Source of the DNA: Salinivirga cyanobacteriivorans
Lineage (GTDB): Bacteria > Bacteroidota > Bacteroidia > Bacteroidales > Salinivirgaceae
Reading direction: 5' to 3'
DNA length: 64,000 nucleotides
NCBI RefSeq assembly: GCF_001443605.1
Contig: NZ_CP013118.1
Location: 2,971,501 to 3,035,500 of the forward strand
The notes beneath the pieces were generated by a model that saw only the letters and a list, made by a program, of their open reading frames with translations, was not told where the DNA came from and did no database searches. The translations under genes were made by a program, and so were the position numbers. Below are positions 8,777 through 17,364 of the stretch, piece by piece. How positions within the stretch are numbered: the first letter of the stretch is position 1; every line of letters begins with the position of its first letter.

Positions 8777-8976
8777 CCGTTATCCTGGTCTTCGTCTAAA
8801 ATCTCGTTTACCCTGTCTTCGGTGGTTTTTAGGTGATCTTTACACTTTTTTATCAATTGTGAAGCACGTTTAACTTTTGTGCTAAGTTCATCAATTTCAA
8901 GATCCCCGGCTTCAAGTTGATCTATAATTTGTTCTATTTCTTGTGTTGCTTCGCTGTAAGAAAATTTTTTCGCCAT
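8773..8976 (-). CDS. xseB: Exodeoxyribonuclease VII small subunit
   Basis: Small helical subunit that binds XseA to form exonuclease VII, which degrades single-stranded DNA. The 67 residues match the family: FSYSEATQEIEQIIDQLEAGDLEIDELSTKVKRASQLIKKCKDHL, where ExxxxxLExGxLxLExxxxxyexgxxLxxxCxxxL is the usual pattern. Length is normal. xseA, commonly next to it, is not upstream: the next gene upstream is a divergent surface-protein operon. The gene therefore seems to stand alone here. Confidence 0.93.
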   Translation of the reverse strand: MAKKFSYSEATQEIEQIIDQLEAGDLEIDELSTKVKRASQLIKKCKDHLKTTEDRVNEILDEDQDNG

Positions 8977-8986
8977 GATTTTTAAG

Positions 8987-8994
8987 CAAATATA
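8987..8994 (-). promoter_or_regulatory. Putative -7 promoter element of xseB
   Basis: The minus strand reads TATATTTG, an exact TAnnTTTG match, 10 bp before the xseB start codon. No clear -33 element was seen. It implies a very short leader. Confidence 0.4.
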
Positions 8995-9056
8995 GTATTT
9001 TTATTATTCATCATAGTGAAAACCTAAGGTTAAGTAAATGTTATTCTGTGGTTTTG

Positions 9057-9089
9057 TTTTGAAAATATGATTCCCATTAGGTACCTTAG
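9057..9089 (+). promoter_or_regulatory. Putative promoter of the S74 surface-protein operon
   Basis: TTTTG (9057-9061) is followed after 20 bp by TACCTTAG (9082-9089), a 6 of 8 match to TAnnTTTG with the usual spacing. It lies inside the first codons of the longest possible ORF and so supports translation from the ATG at 9106. Confidence 0.35.
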
Positions 9090-9105
9090 CTTTAAAGGAA
9101 AAGTT

Positions 9106-11568
9106 ATGAAAGTATTAATATTGTTTTTATCCATTGTACTATTAGCTAAGTTTTCTTTATCCCAGAACATTACTTTGTCAGATGATGATAATTATGAAGC
9201 TCACAGTAGTGCAATGGTAGATATTTATTCCAAAACAAAAGGGCTACTGGTTCCCCGGGTTACAAACACAGAAATGAACTCAATTGCAACGCCGGCTAAT
9301 GGTTTAATTGTGTACAACAGCAGTTTTAATAATTATTATTACTGGGATGGGGCAGACTGGAAAATTGTAGCTGTAAGTGAATATTTTCAGTCAAATGGCG
9401 ATACCGTATTCATTACCGGAGATGGAAAAAGATTTGGTATTGGTACACGCTCTCCTATGGGGCGCCTAACCGTGATGGGTGATAGCACTGCTACTAGCGA
9501 CGAACCACTTTTTGAAGTAAAAAACAGCCAGGGTGAGATCATATTTGCTGTGTATGAAAACGAGGTGCAGGTTAATTTTAAAGAAGACTCGTCAAAGGCT
9601 TTAAAAGGCGGATTTGCTGTAGGAGGTTTAACTTCAGGTAAGTCGGAGCCTACCGAATATTTGAGAATTACACCTGACAGTGTGCGCATTTACATCGATG
9701 ATAGTTCTACAAAAGCCCAGAAGGGTGGGTTTGCTGTTGGAGGTCTAACTTCGGGTAAAGCCAATCATAATAAATACTTTTTATTGAACCAGGATAGCAC
9801 AAGAATTTACCATAAAACAGGCCTGAAGGCACAAAAAGGAGGTTTTGCGGTAGGTGGATTGACAGGTGGCAAATCAATTCCTGAAAATTACCTTACCGTG
9901 GAACGAGACAGTACGCGTATTTATGTAAATGAAAATGCTAAGGCACAAAAAGGAGGATTTGCAGTGGGAGGTTTAACCGGCGGTAAAGGTGGAGCCCAGT
10001 TTCTAAGTCTTACACCTGAAAATTATTTTATCGGGCATGAAAGCGGACTAAATACTACAGGAACATACAATGCATTTATCGGTTATCAAAGTGGATATTC
10101 AAATACCTCCGGAAATCAGAACCTCTTTTTTGGTTACCAGGCAGGATATCATAATACGACCGGTAACAATAATACATTTTTAGGTAACCGGAGTGGATAT
10201 TTAAATGAAGAAGGATTTTATAACGTATATATCGGATACAACAGCGGTTATGTAAGTGGAGTAGATGGAATTTATAAAAATTACCGGAACGTATTTATAG
10301 GAGCCCATGCCGGATATGAAGCTTCAGGTGTCTCTTCCGGTGTTTATATCGGGTACGATGCCGGACGGTATAATGTTAATGGTGCCAGAAATACTTTTAT
10401 TGGAGGAGAATCTGGTAAATATAACACACTGGGTTACGATAACACTTTTTTGGGAAATAAATCAGGACATAAAATGATTGATGGCATGGGTAATACTCAT
10501 TTGGGGAGTTATGCCGGATACAGCGATACTGCCGGATTTCGAAATACATTTGTAGGGTCAAGCGCTGCCCGCAGTTTACAGGAGGGCTACCGTAATGTTT
10601 TTGTAGGTGCATGGGCTGGCGAGGATAAAACTTCAGGAAGTTACAATGTTTTACTAGGCTTTGGTGCTGGAAAAACATCGGAGACTTCCGATAATAATAT
10701 TTTCATAGGTACCTATGCAGGTGAAAATACAACCGGAAATAGTAATGTATTTATCGGGCATAATGTAGGTCAGAATATTGATGTGTCGAACACGCTTTTA
10801 ATAGGAAATTCCAGTACCAGTCAGCTGATCTACGGCGAATTTGATAATGAGATTGTGGCGTTAAATGCCAATGTCGGTATTGGAACTAATTCACCTGATA
10901 GCAATGCTAAGCTTGAGGTAACAGGAAATGTTTTTGCATCGGGTGGAGATTTCATTGCCGCTTCAACTAATGGAGTTATAAATGTTGGTGGAGGGGCTAT
11001 GAGCTCTACTGCCAACGTTATTAGTGATGGAACCGTAAATAATGAATACGCTACAGGAGATGAGGATTTATACATTTATGATGACCTGGAGGTGGACGGC
11101 AGCACTTATAAAACAGGAAGCGGAACTTGGATAACCCAATCTGATAGAAGATTGAAAAAAGATATTAGGCCTTACCAGGATGGGTTAAGCAAATTACTAA
11201 AAATAAACCCGGTTTTTTTTCGATACAATGAGCTCGCAAAGAGCAGGAGCGATAAGGAATATGTGGGCATCATAGCCCAGGAAATAAAAGAAATTATGCC
11301 TTATGCCGTAGACCTGACTCCGGTTAATAAGAAGGAAATTGAAGGAACGAATGGTGAAATTTCCAGAACAGAATGGGATGGTCAAACCTATTATACGTTT
11401 GATCCGGCATCATTAACTTTTATGCTTATCAACGCTGTTAAAGAACAGCAGAAAATAATTGAAAAACAGCAGCTCAAATTAAGAGCACTGGAAAACAAAA
11501 GCCGTGATTTTGATAAACTGAAAAATGAATTAGATGCACTGAAGAAGGCAGTTGAGCAGTTGAAATAG
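9106..11568 (+). CDS. Secreted repeat protein with C-terminal Peptidase_S74 chaperone domain, copy 1
   Basis: An 820-residue surface protein. Order: signal peptide (MKVLILFLSIVLLAKFSLSQ), a head ending LIVYNSSFNNYYYWDGADW that is common to many Bacteroidota surface proteins, four copies of KGGFAVGGLT(S/G)GK spaced by about 25 residues, about 15 units of the type FIGYQSGYSNTSGNQN that should stack as a beta-helix or YadA-head-like stalk, then an S74 domain starting SDRRLKKDI near residue 678, and a coiled-coil end. S74 domains trimerise phage tail fibres and related adhesins and then cut themselves off at the Ser-Asp bond; Ser, Asp, Arg and Lys of that motif are all present. The ATG at 9106 is preferred to 9067 because it begins the signal peptide. 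Likely an adhesin or fibre; the target is unknown. Copy 2 starts 44 bp downstream. Confidence 0.85.
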   Translation: MKVLILFLSIVLLAKFSLSQNITLSDDDNYEAHSSAMVDIYSKTKGLLVPRVTNTEMNSIATPANGLIVYNSSFNNYYYWDGADWKIVAVSEYFQSNGDTVFITGDGKRFGIGTRSPMGRLTVMGDSTATSDEPLFEVKNSQGEIIFAVYENEVQVNFKEDSSKALKGGFAVGGLTSGKSEPTEYLRITPDSVRIYIDDSSTKAQKGGFAVGGLTSGKANHNKYFLLNQDSTRIYHKTGLKAQKGGFAVGGLTGGKSIPENYLTVERDSTRIYVNENAKAQKGGFAVGGLTGGKGGAQFLSLTPENYFIGHESGLNTTGTYNAFIGYQSGYSNTSGNQNLFFGYQAGYHNTTGNNNTFLGNRSGYLNEEGFYNVYIGYNSGYVSGVDGIYKNYRNVFIGAHAGYEASGVSSGVYIGYDAGRYNVNGARNTFIGGESGKYNTLGYDNTFLGNKSGHKMIDGMGNTHLGSYAGYSDTAGFRNTFVGSSAARSLQEGYRNVFVGAWAGEDKTSGSYNVLLGFGAGKTSETSDNNIFIGTYAGENTTGNSNVFIGHNVGQNIDVSNTLLIGNSSTSQLIYGEFDNEIVALNANVGIGTNSPDSNAKLEVTGNVFASGGDFIAASTNGVINVGGGAMSSTANVISDGTVNNEYATGDEDLYIYDDLEVDGSTYKTGSGTWITQSDRRLKKDIRPYQDGLSKLLKINPVFFRYNELAKSRSDKEYVGIIAQEIKEIMPYAVDLTPVNKKEIEGTNGEISRTEWDGQTYYTFDPASLTFMLINAVKEQQKIIEKQQLKLRALENKSRDFDKLKNELDALKKAVEQLK
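9598..10008 (+). repeat. KGGFAVGGLT repeats in copy 1 (four units)
   Basis: Four in-frame repeats coding for KGGFAVGGLT(S/G)GK, each followed by a spacer ending in SxRIY. Copies 2 and 3 carry the equivalent set at about 12118-12515 and 15180-15577, making twelve in all. The decapeptide core is invariant in every unit, while the spacers vary. Confidence 0.9.
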
Positions 11569-11612
11569 TTGCTTTTATTATTCCTGAAACCTATTTATTA
11601 AAAAATTTTGTC

Positions 11613-14600
11613 ATGAAAACAAATTTGATACTAATATTAATTCTGATCATCGTTGAGTTGTTTTTGTTTACTAACTTTTCACAAGCTCAAAATACAACTA
11701 TAACCGATGAGCAAACATACAATGCACATAATAGTGCTGTTTTAGATGTTTATTCTACCAACAAAGGGTTGCTTATACCCCGGTTGACCAATACACAGAT
11801 GAACAATATCACGACGCCCGCTGCCGGATTATTGATATACAATACCGATGATGATGCCTATTACTTTTATTCAGGTTCGGCGTGGCTGCCTGTAAGCGGA
11901 GGGCAGCTTTTTCAAAATATAGGAGATTCGGTATTTTACCTTTCCGGGGATAATACCAAAATGGGAATAGGAACCTCCACACCCATGAGTCGGCTTTCTG
12001 TACAGGGTTCTTCCAGCTCTCCAGATGATCCGCTATTCGATGTTAAAAACAGCAAAGGAGATGTAATATTTGCAGTCTATGAAGATGAAGTACGCGTAAA
12101 CTTCGTTGAAGATAGCGCTAAAGCCCAAAAAGGAGGCTTTGCTGTAGGTGGACTAACCTCAGGGAAAGCTGACCCTACAGACTATATGCGGATTACTCCG
12201 GATAGTGTACGTTTCTATATTGACGACAGCTCCACAAAAGCCCAAAAAGGTGGCTTTGCCGTAGGTGGGCTTACCTCGGGTAAAGCAGTTGCAAACAAAT
12301 ATTTTATTCTGAATTCCGACAGTGCACGTATTTATCATAAAACAGGCGCTAAAGCCCAAAAAGGCGGTTTTGCGGTAGGTGGATTAACAGGTGGCAAATC
12401 GGTTCCTGAAAACTACCTTACAGTGGAACGCGATAGCTCACGTATTTACGTCAATAACTCTACAAAAGGGCTTAAAGGAGGCTTCGCCGTTGGAGGTCTT
12501 ACTTCTGGCAAAGCCGGTTCTGTAAGGTTTTTAAATCTTACTCCTGATAATTATTTTATTGGAGATAGTGCAGGGTTAAAAAACACAACTGGTATTTATA
12601 ACCTGTTTCTGGGCTTTCGAAGTGGGTATGCAAACACAACAGGTTCCAATAATGTATTTATTGGTAATGCAACTGGTTTTAATAGTGATAGCGGGCAGTA
12701 TAATGTATTTTTAGGTAACGAAGCCGGGTTTAATGTTACAGCTGGTTCCGATAATGTGCTTTTAGGATATCAGGCAGGCTATAATGTCACAACTGCTGGC
12801 AATAATATTAGCATTGGAAGCGAGGCTGGAAAGATCAATACTAATAATAGCGATAATATCTTTCTTGGCAGGCAGGCTGGATTCTATCACACAGAAGATG
12901 TAAATAACAGTATTGGCACCTATACAAACAATATTTATATCGGTTATCAGGCCGGCTATGGCGATCCTGCTGGTGAAAAAGGTGTTAGTAATGTTTTTAT
13001 AGGTAATCAATCCGGATATAGCAATACTACAGGTCTGAATAATATTATTCTGGGTAATAAGGCCGGATTTGGCAATACTACCGGATCAAATAATGTAATG
13101 TTGGGTGATCTTGCAGGGATTAATAATACAAGTGGCCTTAATAACGTATTTCTTGGCAACAATTCGGGTTACAATAATGAAAGTGGTTCTGCAAATGTAT
13201 TTATTGGTAACAATGCAGGGTTCGACCTGAACGGACAAACCCAAAACGTGTTTATTGGCGCCAATGCAGGCTCCGATGCCAATGGCGGAAATAATAATGT
13301 ATTTATGGGTGTGCAGGCAGGTCAGCACCATTATTCGGGCGATAATAATGTTTATCTTGGCAATAATGCCGGGCTTGGGAACAACACATTTACCGGTACA
13401 TCTCAAAGAAATGTTATTTTGGGAGATAATGCAGGAAAAAATGTAAGAAATGCCACAGATAATGTAATTATTGGTCACGATGCCGGTTTTGGTGATGGAA
13501 CTGGAATTTCCGGAGGGGCGAATGTTGTGATTGGCGAGTCGGCAGGATATAACCTGACCAATGGTAGTACCAACGTTTTTATGGGTAATGAAGCCGGATA
13601 CAATAATGAAGGCGGATACATCAATAATTTTATAGGGTACAGGGCTGGTTACTCCAATATTGATGGTGTAAATAACGTATTTATAGGTAACGAAGCCGGT
13701 TATGCATCCCAATCTGAGAATGGCAATCTTATGATTGGAAATTTTGCAGGACACGATCATAATGATGGATGGGGCAATAATTATTTCGGAACCTATACCG
13801 GTCGCTATATGACTCAGGGCATAAATAACGTCTTTTTAGGCAACAATACAGGAATGAGTCTGGGAACTGGAAACAACAACGTTATACTTGGATCTTATGC
13901 AGGAACTACCAACAATGAAGATGGAGTATACACCGGAAGCTATAATGTCGTGCTCGGCTCCAATTCAGGAAAATTGATAAACGGCGATAATAATGTGTTT
14001 ATAGGTAATGGTGCCGGAAGTCTTGAAACCGGTTCTGATAAACTTTATATTGAGAGTGGGGGTACAACATTGGACGAAACTAATTCTCTTTTGTATGGAG
14101 ATTTTAATAATGATATGCTACGCATTAATGCCAATATGGGTATTAATTACAATGGTTATTCTGGTTATGGCCTTGTTGTGGATATGCCCGATGGCCAAAC
14201 GGAAACCTATTCAGTTTATGTCTTTGGTAGTATCTACTCAAGTGGAACATATGAAGGTTCTGACCCTAGATATAAAAAGAATATTGAGCCACTTGCAACA
14301 CCACTTGATAAGATATTAAAACTAACGCCTGTACAATATCAGATGGATAATCAAAAGTTTGAGGGCAATAATTTTCCATCTGGACAACAGGTTGGCTTAA
14401 TAGCACAGGATGTGGAGACGCTGTTTCCTGAGTTGGTTAAAAGCGATAAAGAGGGATACAAGGCAATTAATTATGCGAAAATTACTCCATACCTGATTAA
14501 GGCTTTGCAAGAACAGCAGCAGCTTATAAAAGAAATGAAAACTGAATTAAAGGCTCAGGATGAGGAGAATGAAATTTTAAAAGAAAAAATAGAGAAAATT

Positions 14601-14624
14601 TACGAAATGCTCAATAAGCAGTAA
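11613..14624 (+). CDS. Secreted repeat protein with C-terminal Peptidase_S74 chaperone domain, copy 2
   Basis: The longest of the three paralogues at 1003 residues. It has a signal peptide (to about 26, ending SQAQ), the LLIPRLTNTQMNN head, four KGGFAVGGLT repeats, and about 28 units of the form NVFIGNNAGF-NTTGSN, counted by eye. The S74 domain begins SDPRYKKNIEP near residue 882, continues VGLIAQDVETLFPELV, and ends in a coiled coil (QEQQQLIKEMKTELKAQDEENEIL). The Ser-Asp and Lys of the self-cleavage motif are kept. DNA from 11751 to 12528 is about 95% identical to copy 3 with no indels. The length difference between copies comes from the number of short repeats. It has no T9SS sorting domain, so its export route past the outer membrane is unclear. 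Confidence 0.85.
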   Translation: MKTNLILILILIIVELFLFTNFSQAQNTTITDEQTYNAHNSAVLDVYSTNKGLLIPRLTNTQMNNITTPAAGLLIYNTDDDAYYFYSGSAWLPVSGGQLFQNIGDSVFYLSGDNTKMGIGTSTPMSRLSVQGSSSSPDDPLFDVKNSKGDVIFAVYEDEVRVNFVEDSAKAQKGGFAVGGLTSGKADPTDYMRITPDSVRFYIDDSSTKAQKGGFAVGGLTSGKAVANKYFILNSDSARIYHKTGAKAQKGGFAVGGLTGGKSVPENYLTVERDSSRIYVNNSTKGLKGGFAVGGLTSGKAGSVRFLNLTPDNYFIGDSAGLKNTTGIYNLFLGFRSGYANTTGSNNVFIGNATGFNSDSGQYNVFLGNEAGFNVTAGSDNVLLGYQAGYNVTTAGNNISIGSEAGKINTNNSDNIFLGRQAGFYHTEDVNNSIGTYTNNIYIGYQAGYGDPAGEKGVSNVFIGNQSGYSNTTGLNNIILGNKAGFGNTTGSNNVMLGDLAGINNTSGLNNVFLGNNSGYNNESGSANVFIGNNAGFDLNGQTQNVFIGANAGSDANGGNNNVFMGVQAGQHHYSGDNNVYLGNNAGLGNNTFTGTSQRNVILGDNAGKNVRNATDNVIIGHDAGFGDGTGISGGANVVIGESAGYNLTNGSTNVFMGNEAGYNNEGGYINNFIGYRAGYSNIDGVNNVFIGNEAGYASQSENGNLMIGNFAGHDHNDGWGNNYFGTYTGRYMTQGINNVFLGNNTGMSLGTGNNNVILGSYAGTTNNEDGVYTGSYNVVLGSNSGKLINGDNNVFIGNGAGSLETGSDKLYIESGGTTLDETNSLLYGDFNNDMLRINANMGINYNGYSGYGLVVDMPDGQTETYSVYVFGSIYSSGTYEGSDPRYKKNIEPLATPLDKILKLTPVQYQMDNQKFEGNNFPSGQQVGLIAQDVETLFPELVKSDKEGYKAINYAKITPYLIKALQEQQQLIKEMKTELKAQDEENEILKEKIEKIYEMLNKQ
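11751..12528 (+). repeat. Long direct repeat shared with copy 3 (partner 14813-15590)
   Basis: The segment aligns with 14813-15590 at a constant offset of 3062 bp without gaps. By eye I count about 38 mismatches in 778 bp (about 95% identity), many at third codon positions. Identity falls sharply straight after 12528/15590. This points to a recent duplication or gene-conversion tract covering the shared head and the KGGFAVGGLT repeats. Confidence 0.85.
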
Positions 14625-14668
14625 ACGCATATAGTTAATACTAGATTTAAACCCAAAAACAATTAAAA

Positions 14669-17356
14669 ATGAAGCACTTTACAATATTTACACTGAAGTT
14701 TTTATTCCTGACTATGTTTTTAGGAGTAATTATTTCCAATGTTTTTGGTCAAAATACTACTATCACAGACAATGAAAGTTATACAGCTGATAATAGTGCA
14801 GTGCTGGACGTATATTCTACCAACAAAGGTTTGCTTATACCCCGGTTGACCAATACCCAGATGAACAATATCACTACGCCGGCTGCCGGATTATTGATAT
14901 ACAATATCAATGACCATGCCTATTACTTCTATTCCGGATCAGCCTGGTTGCCTGTAAGCGGAGGGCAGCTTTTTCAAAATATAGGAGATTCGGTATTTTA
15001 CCTTTCCGGTGATAAAACCAAAATGGGAATAGGAACCTCCACACCCATGAGTCGGCTTTCTGTACAGGGTTCTTCCAGCTCTCCAGATGATCCGCTATTC
15101 GATGTTAAAAACAGCAAGGGCGATGTAATATTTGCCGTTTATGAAAATGAAGTACGCGTAAACTTCGTTGAAGATAGCGCTAAAGCCCAAAAAGGAGGCT
15201 TTGCTGTAGGTGGACTAACCTCAGGGAAAGCTGACCCTACAGACTATATGCGGATAACTCCCGATAGTGTACGTTTCTATATTGACGACAGCTCCACAAA
15301 AGCACTAAAGGGCGGCTTTGCCGTAGGTGGCCTTACTTCGGGTAAAGCAGTTGCGAACAAATATTTTATTCTGAATTCCGACAGCGCACGCATTTATCAT
15401 AAAACAGGCGCTAAAGCGCAAAAAGGTGGTTTTGCGGTGGGTGGATTAACAGGTGGCAAATCAGTTCCTGAAAACTACCTCACAGTGGAACGCGATAGTT
15501 CACGTATTTACGTCAATAACTCTACAAAAGGGCTTAAAGGAGGCTTCGCCGTTGGAGGTCTTACTTCTGGCAAAGCCGGTTCTGTAAGGTTCCTAAGCCT
15601 CACCCCTGACAACTACTTTATAGGTGACAGCGCAGGATTAAATACCACAACTGGTATTTATAATTCCTTCATTGGCCATCAGGCTGGATTGGAAAATATA
15701 GATGGAAGCAAAAATATTTTCATCGGTTACCGCGCAGGGCTAAATAATATTAATGGACAGGAAAATATTTTTATGGGTTTCAAAGCTGGTAGCACTAGTC
15801 AATTTGGAAACTGGAACACCTTTCTGGGTTTTGAAGCCGGCTTGAATAATACCGGAAGCGATAATACATTTATAGGTTACCAGGCCGGACGTGACCATAC
15901 CTCCCAGGGCGGAAACGTGTATATTGGCAGTAAGGCTGGTGCTGAAGCTACACAGGGCGAGCAGAATGTTTATATAGGAGAATCTACCGGACTTAAAACA
16001 ACCACCGGTAAAGCCAACGTTTTTATTGGTTTTGAATGTGGTAAGTTAAACTCTACAGGAACAAAAAATGTATTTATGGGCTACCAAAGTGGTGTGTCTA
16101 ATACCGATGGTAGCAGCAACGTTTTCATAGGCGATAGTGTTGGGGTATCAAATCAAGGTGGCGACAAAAATATTTTTATAGGGAACTATGCAGGGCAGGA
16201 AAACACTTATGGCAATAGTAATATTTACATCGGTTACCAGGCGGGAGCACTTGAAACAGGTAGTCAAAACCTCTTCATTGGCAACTATGCCGGTATGAAT
16301 AATACTACAGGTCAGAATCTGTTTCTTGGCGAATATGCTGGAACAGAAAATACTAGCGGCACAAGAAATACATTTGTAGGTTTCTTTGCCGGGAGCGAAA
16401 ACCAAACAGGTCAGCTTAATTCATATTTTGGGCAGTTTGCAGGGAGAAATAATCTTGGCGATCGCAATACCATGATCGGTTATTGGGCCGGAGGTTTAAA
16501 TACTACAGGAGAACACAATACATTTTTAGGATGGCGTGCTGGACAAAATACAGGTACAGCGGCATACAATGTACATCTCGGTTATCAGGCAGGTGAAGCA
16601 TCATCTGGTAATTACAATGTTTATGTCGGTTATCAGGCAGGTATGAGTAATACAGGTTCGAATAAACTTATTATAGGGAACAATTCCACAAGCAAACTAA
16701 TCTATGGCGATTTTTCAGCAGAAACTATAACATTTAATGGAAATGTTGGAATAAACAACGATAACCCTGCCTATAATCTGGATATAAGTGATGCGAATGC
16801 AACAATTTCATTGAATGGATATAGAATAGGAAGGCTGACTGGAGGAACAGGTATAGATAATGATATCGTCCCATATGGCGGAAGTAGTCAGGCATTTGAT
16901 TTGGGAAATAATACATCCACAGAGCATTGGGATGACGTTGTAGCTTTGGAATATGTAACTTATACAAAAGGTCAGCAACTCAAATCTGCCGAAAAGATAA
17001 ATATTGATATTAATTTGCTTGAAGAGCTTGAGCCTGTTCATTATCAGTCGGATGATAGTAAAGGAGGTAAGTTGAAATATGGACTTACTATTGAATCCCT
17101 ACTTAAAGTAGCGCCAGCGGCTGTAGTTACTACTGATACTGATTTTGATCCGGAACGAAATATATATGTAACTACTAAAACAGAAAATCCGGGAATTAAT
17201 TATGATGCAATGATACCTGTTGTTGTGAGCTTAATGCAGCAACAGCAGAAAACTATTCAACAGCAAGCTGAACAGATAAAAACAAATTCTCAGCAAATTG
17301 AAGAGTTGAAAAAAGCGAATAAGGAGCTGAGAGATCTTATTGAAAGCCTGAAATAA
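14669..17356 (+). CDS. Secreted repeat protein, copy 3, with degenerate S74-like C-terminus
   Basis: An 895-residue paralogue with signal peptide (ending NVFGQ), the same head, four KGGFAVGGLT repeats and about 21 GYQAG-type units. Its C-terminal region still looks like an S74 domain (KINIDINLLEELEPVHYQ, then KYGLTIESLLKVAPAAVV and a final coiled coil QQQQKTIQQQAEQIKTNSQQIEELKKANKEL). However, the SDxRxK self-cleavage motif is replaced by KSAEKIN. It may therefore fold and trimerise but should not cut itself. It starts 44 bp after copy 2 and is followed after 8 bp by the 1585-residue T9SS protein, so all four are probably on one message. Confidence 0.83.
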   Translation: MKHFTIFTLKFLFLTMFLGVIISNVFGQNTTITDNESYTADNSAVLDVYSTNKGLLIPRLTNTQMNNITTPAAGLLIYNINDHAYYFYSGSAWLPVSGGQLFQNIGDSVFYLSGDKTKMGIGTSTPMSRLSVQGSSSSPDDPLFDVKNSKGDVIFAVYENEVRVNFVEDSAKAQKGGFAVGGLTSGKADPTDYMRITPDSVRFYIDDSSTKALKGGFAVGGLTSGKAVANKYFILNSDSARIYHKTGAKAQKGGFAVGGLTGGKSVPENYLTVERDSSRIYVNNSTKGLKGGFAVGGLTSGKAGSVRFLSLTPDNYFIGDSAGLNTTTGIYNSFIGHQAGLENIDGSKNIFIGYRAGLNNINGQENIFMGFKAGSTSQFGNWNTFLGFEAGLNNTGSDNTFIGYQAGRDHTSQGGNVYIGSKAGAEATQGEQNVYIGESTGLKTTTGKANVFIGFECGKLNSTGTKNVFMGYQSGVSNTDGSSNVFIGDSVGVSNQGGDKNIFIGNYAGQENTYGNSNIYIGYQAGALETGSQNLFIGNYAGMNNTTGQNLFLGEYAGTENTSGTRNTFVGFFAGSENQTGQLNSYFGQFAGRNNLGDRNTMIGYWAGGLNTTGEHNTFLGWRAGQNTGTAAYNVHLGYQAGEASSGNYNVYVGYQAGMSNTGSNKLIIGNNSTSKLIYGDFSAETITFNGNVGINNDNPAYNLDISDANATISLNGYRIGRLTGGTGIDNDIVPYGGSSQAFDLGNNTSTEHWDDVVALEYVTYTKGQQLKSAEKINIDINLLEELEPVHYQSDDSKGGKLKYGLTIESLLKVAPAAVVTTDTDFDPERNIYVTTKTENPGINYDAMIPVVVSLMQQQQKTIQQQAEQIKTNSQQIEELKKANKELRDLIESLK
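14813..15590 (+). repeat. Long direct repeat shared with copy 2 (partner 11751-12528)
   Basis: Second copy of the 778 bp direct repeat. Recombination between the two would delete about 3.06 kb and fuse copy 2's head to copy 3's stalk. Confidence 0.85.
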
Positions 17357-17364
17357 TAGTACTT

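Noticed and set aside
13086-13760. Minus-strand ORF of 224 codons inside copy 2 of the S74-type proteins
   Set aside because: It is the antisense shadow of the short protein repeats; its own translation is repetitive Ile/Cys-rich text with no domain.
10021-16700. CRISPR-like regular repeats in the surface-protein genes
   Set aside because: The periodicity of about 50-65 bp is in frame with the coding sequence and the units are degenerate; they encode GYQAG-type peptide repeats, with no identical direct repeats and unique spacers and no cas genes nearby.
9106-17356. Prophage or phage tail-fibre island
   Set aside because: The S74 domain occurs in phage fibres, but each protein has a signal peptide and there is no integrase, capsid, portal, tail or lysis gene in the window.
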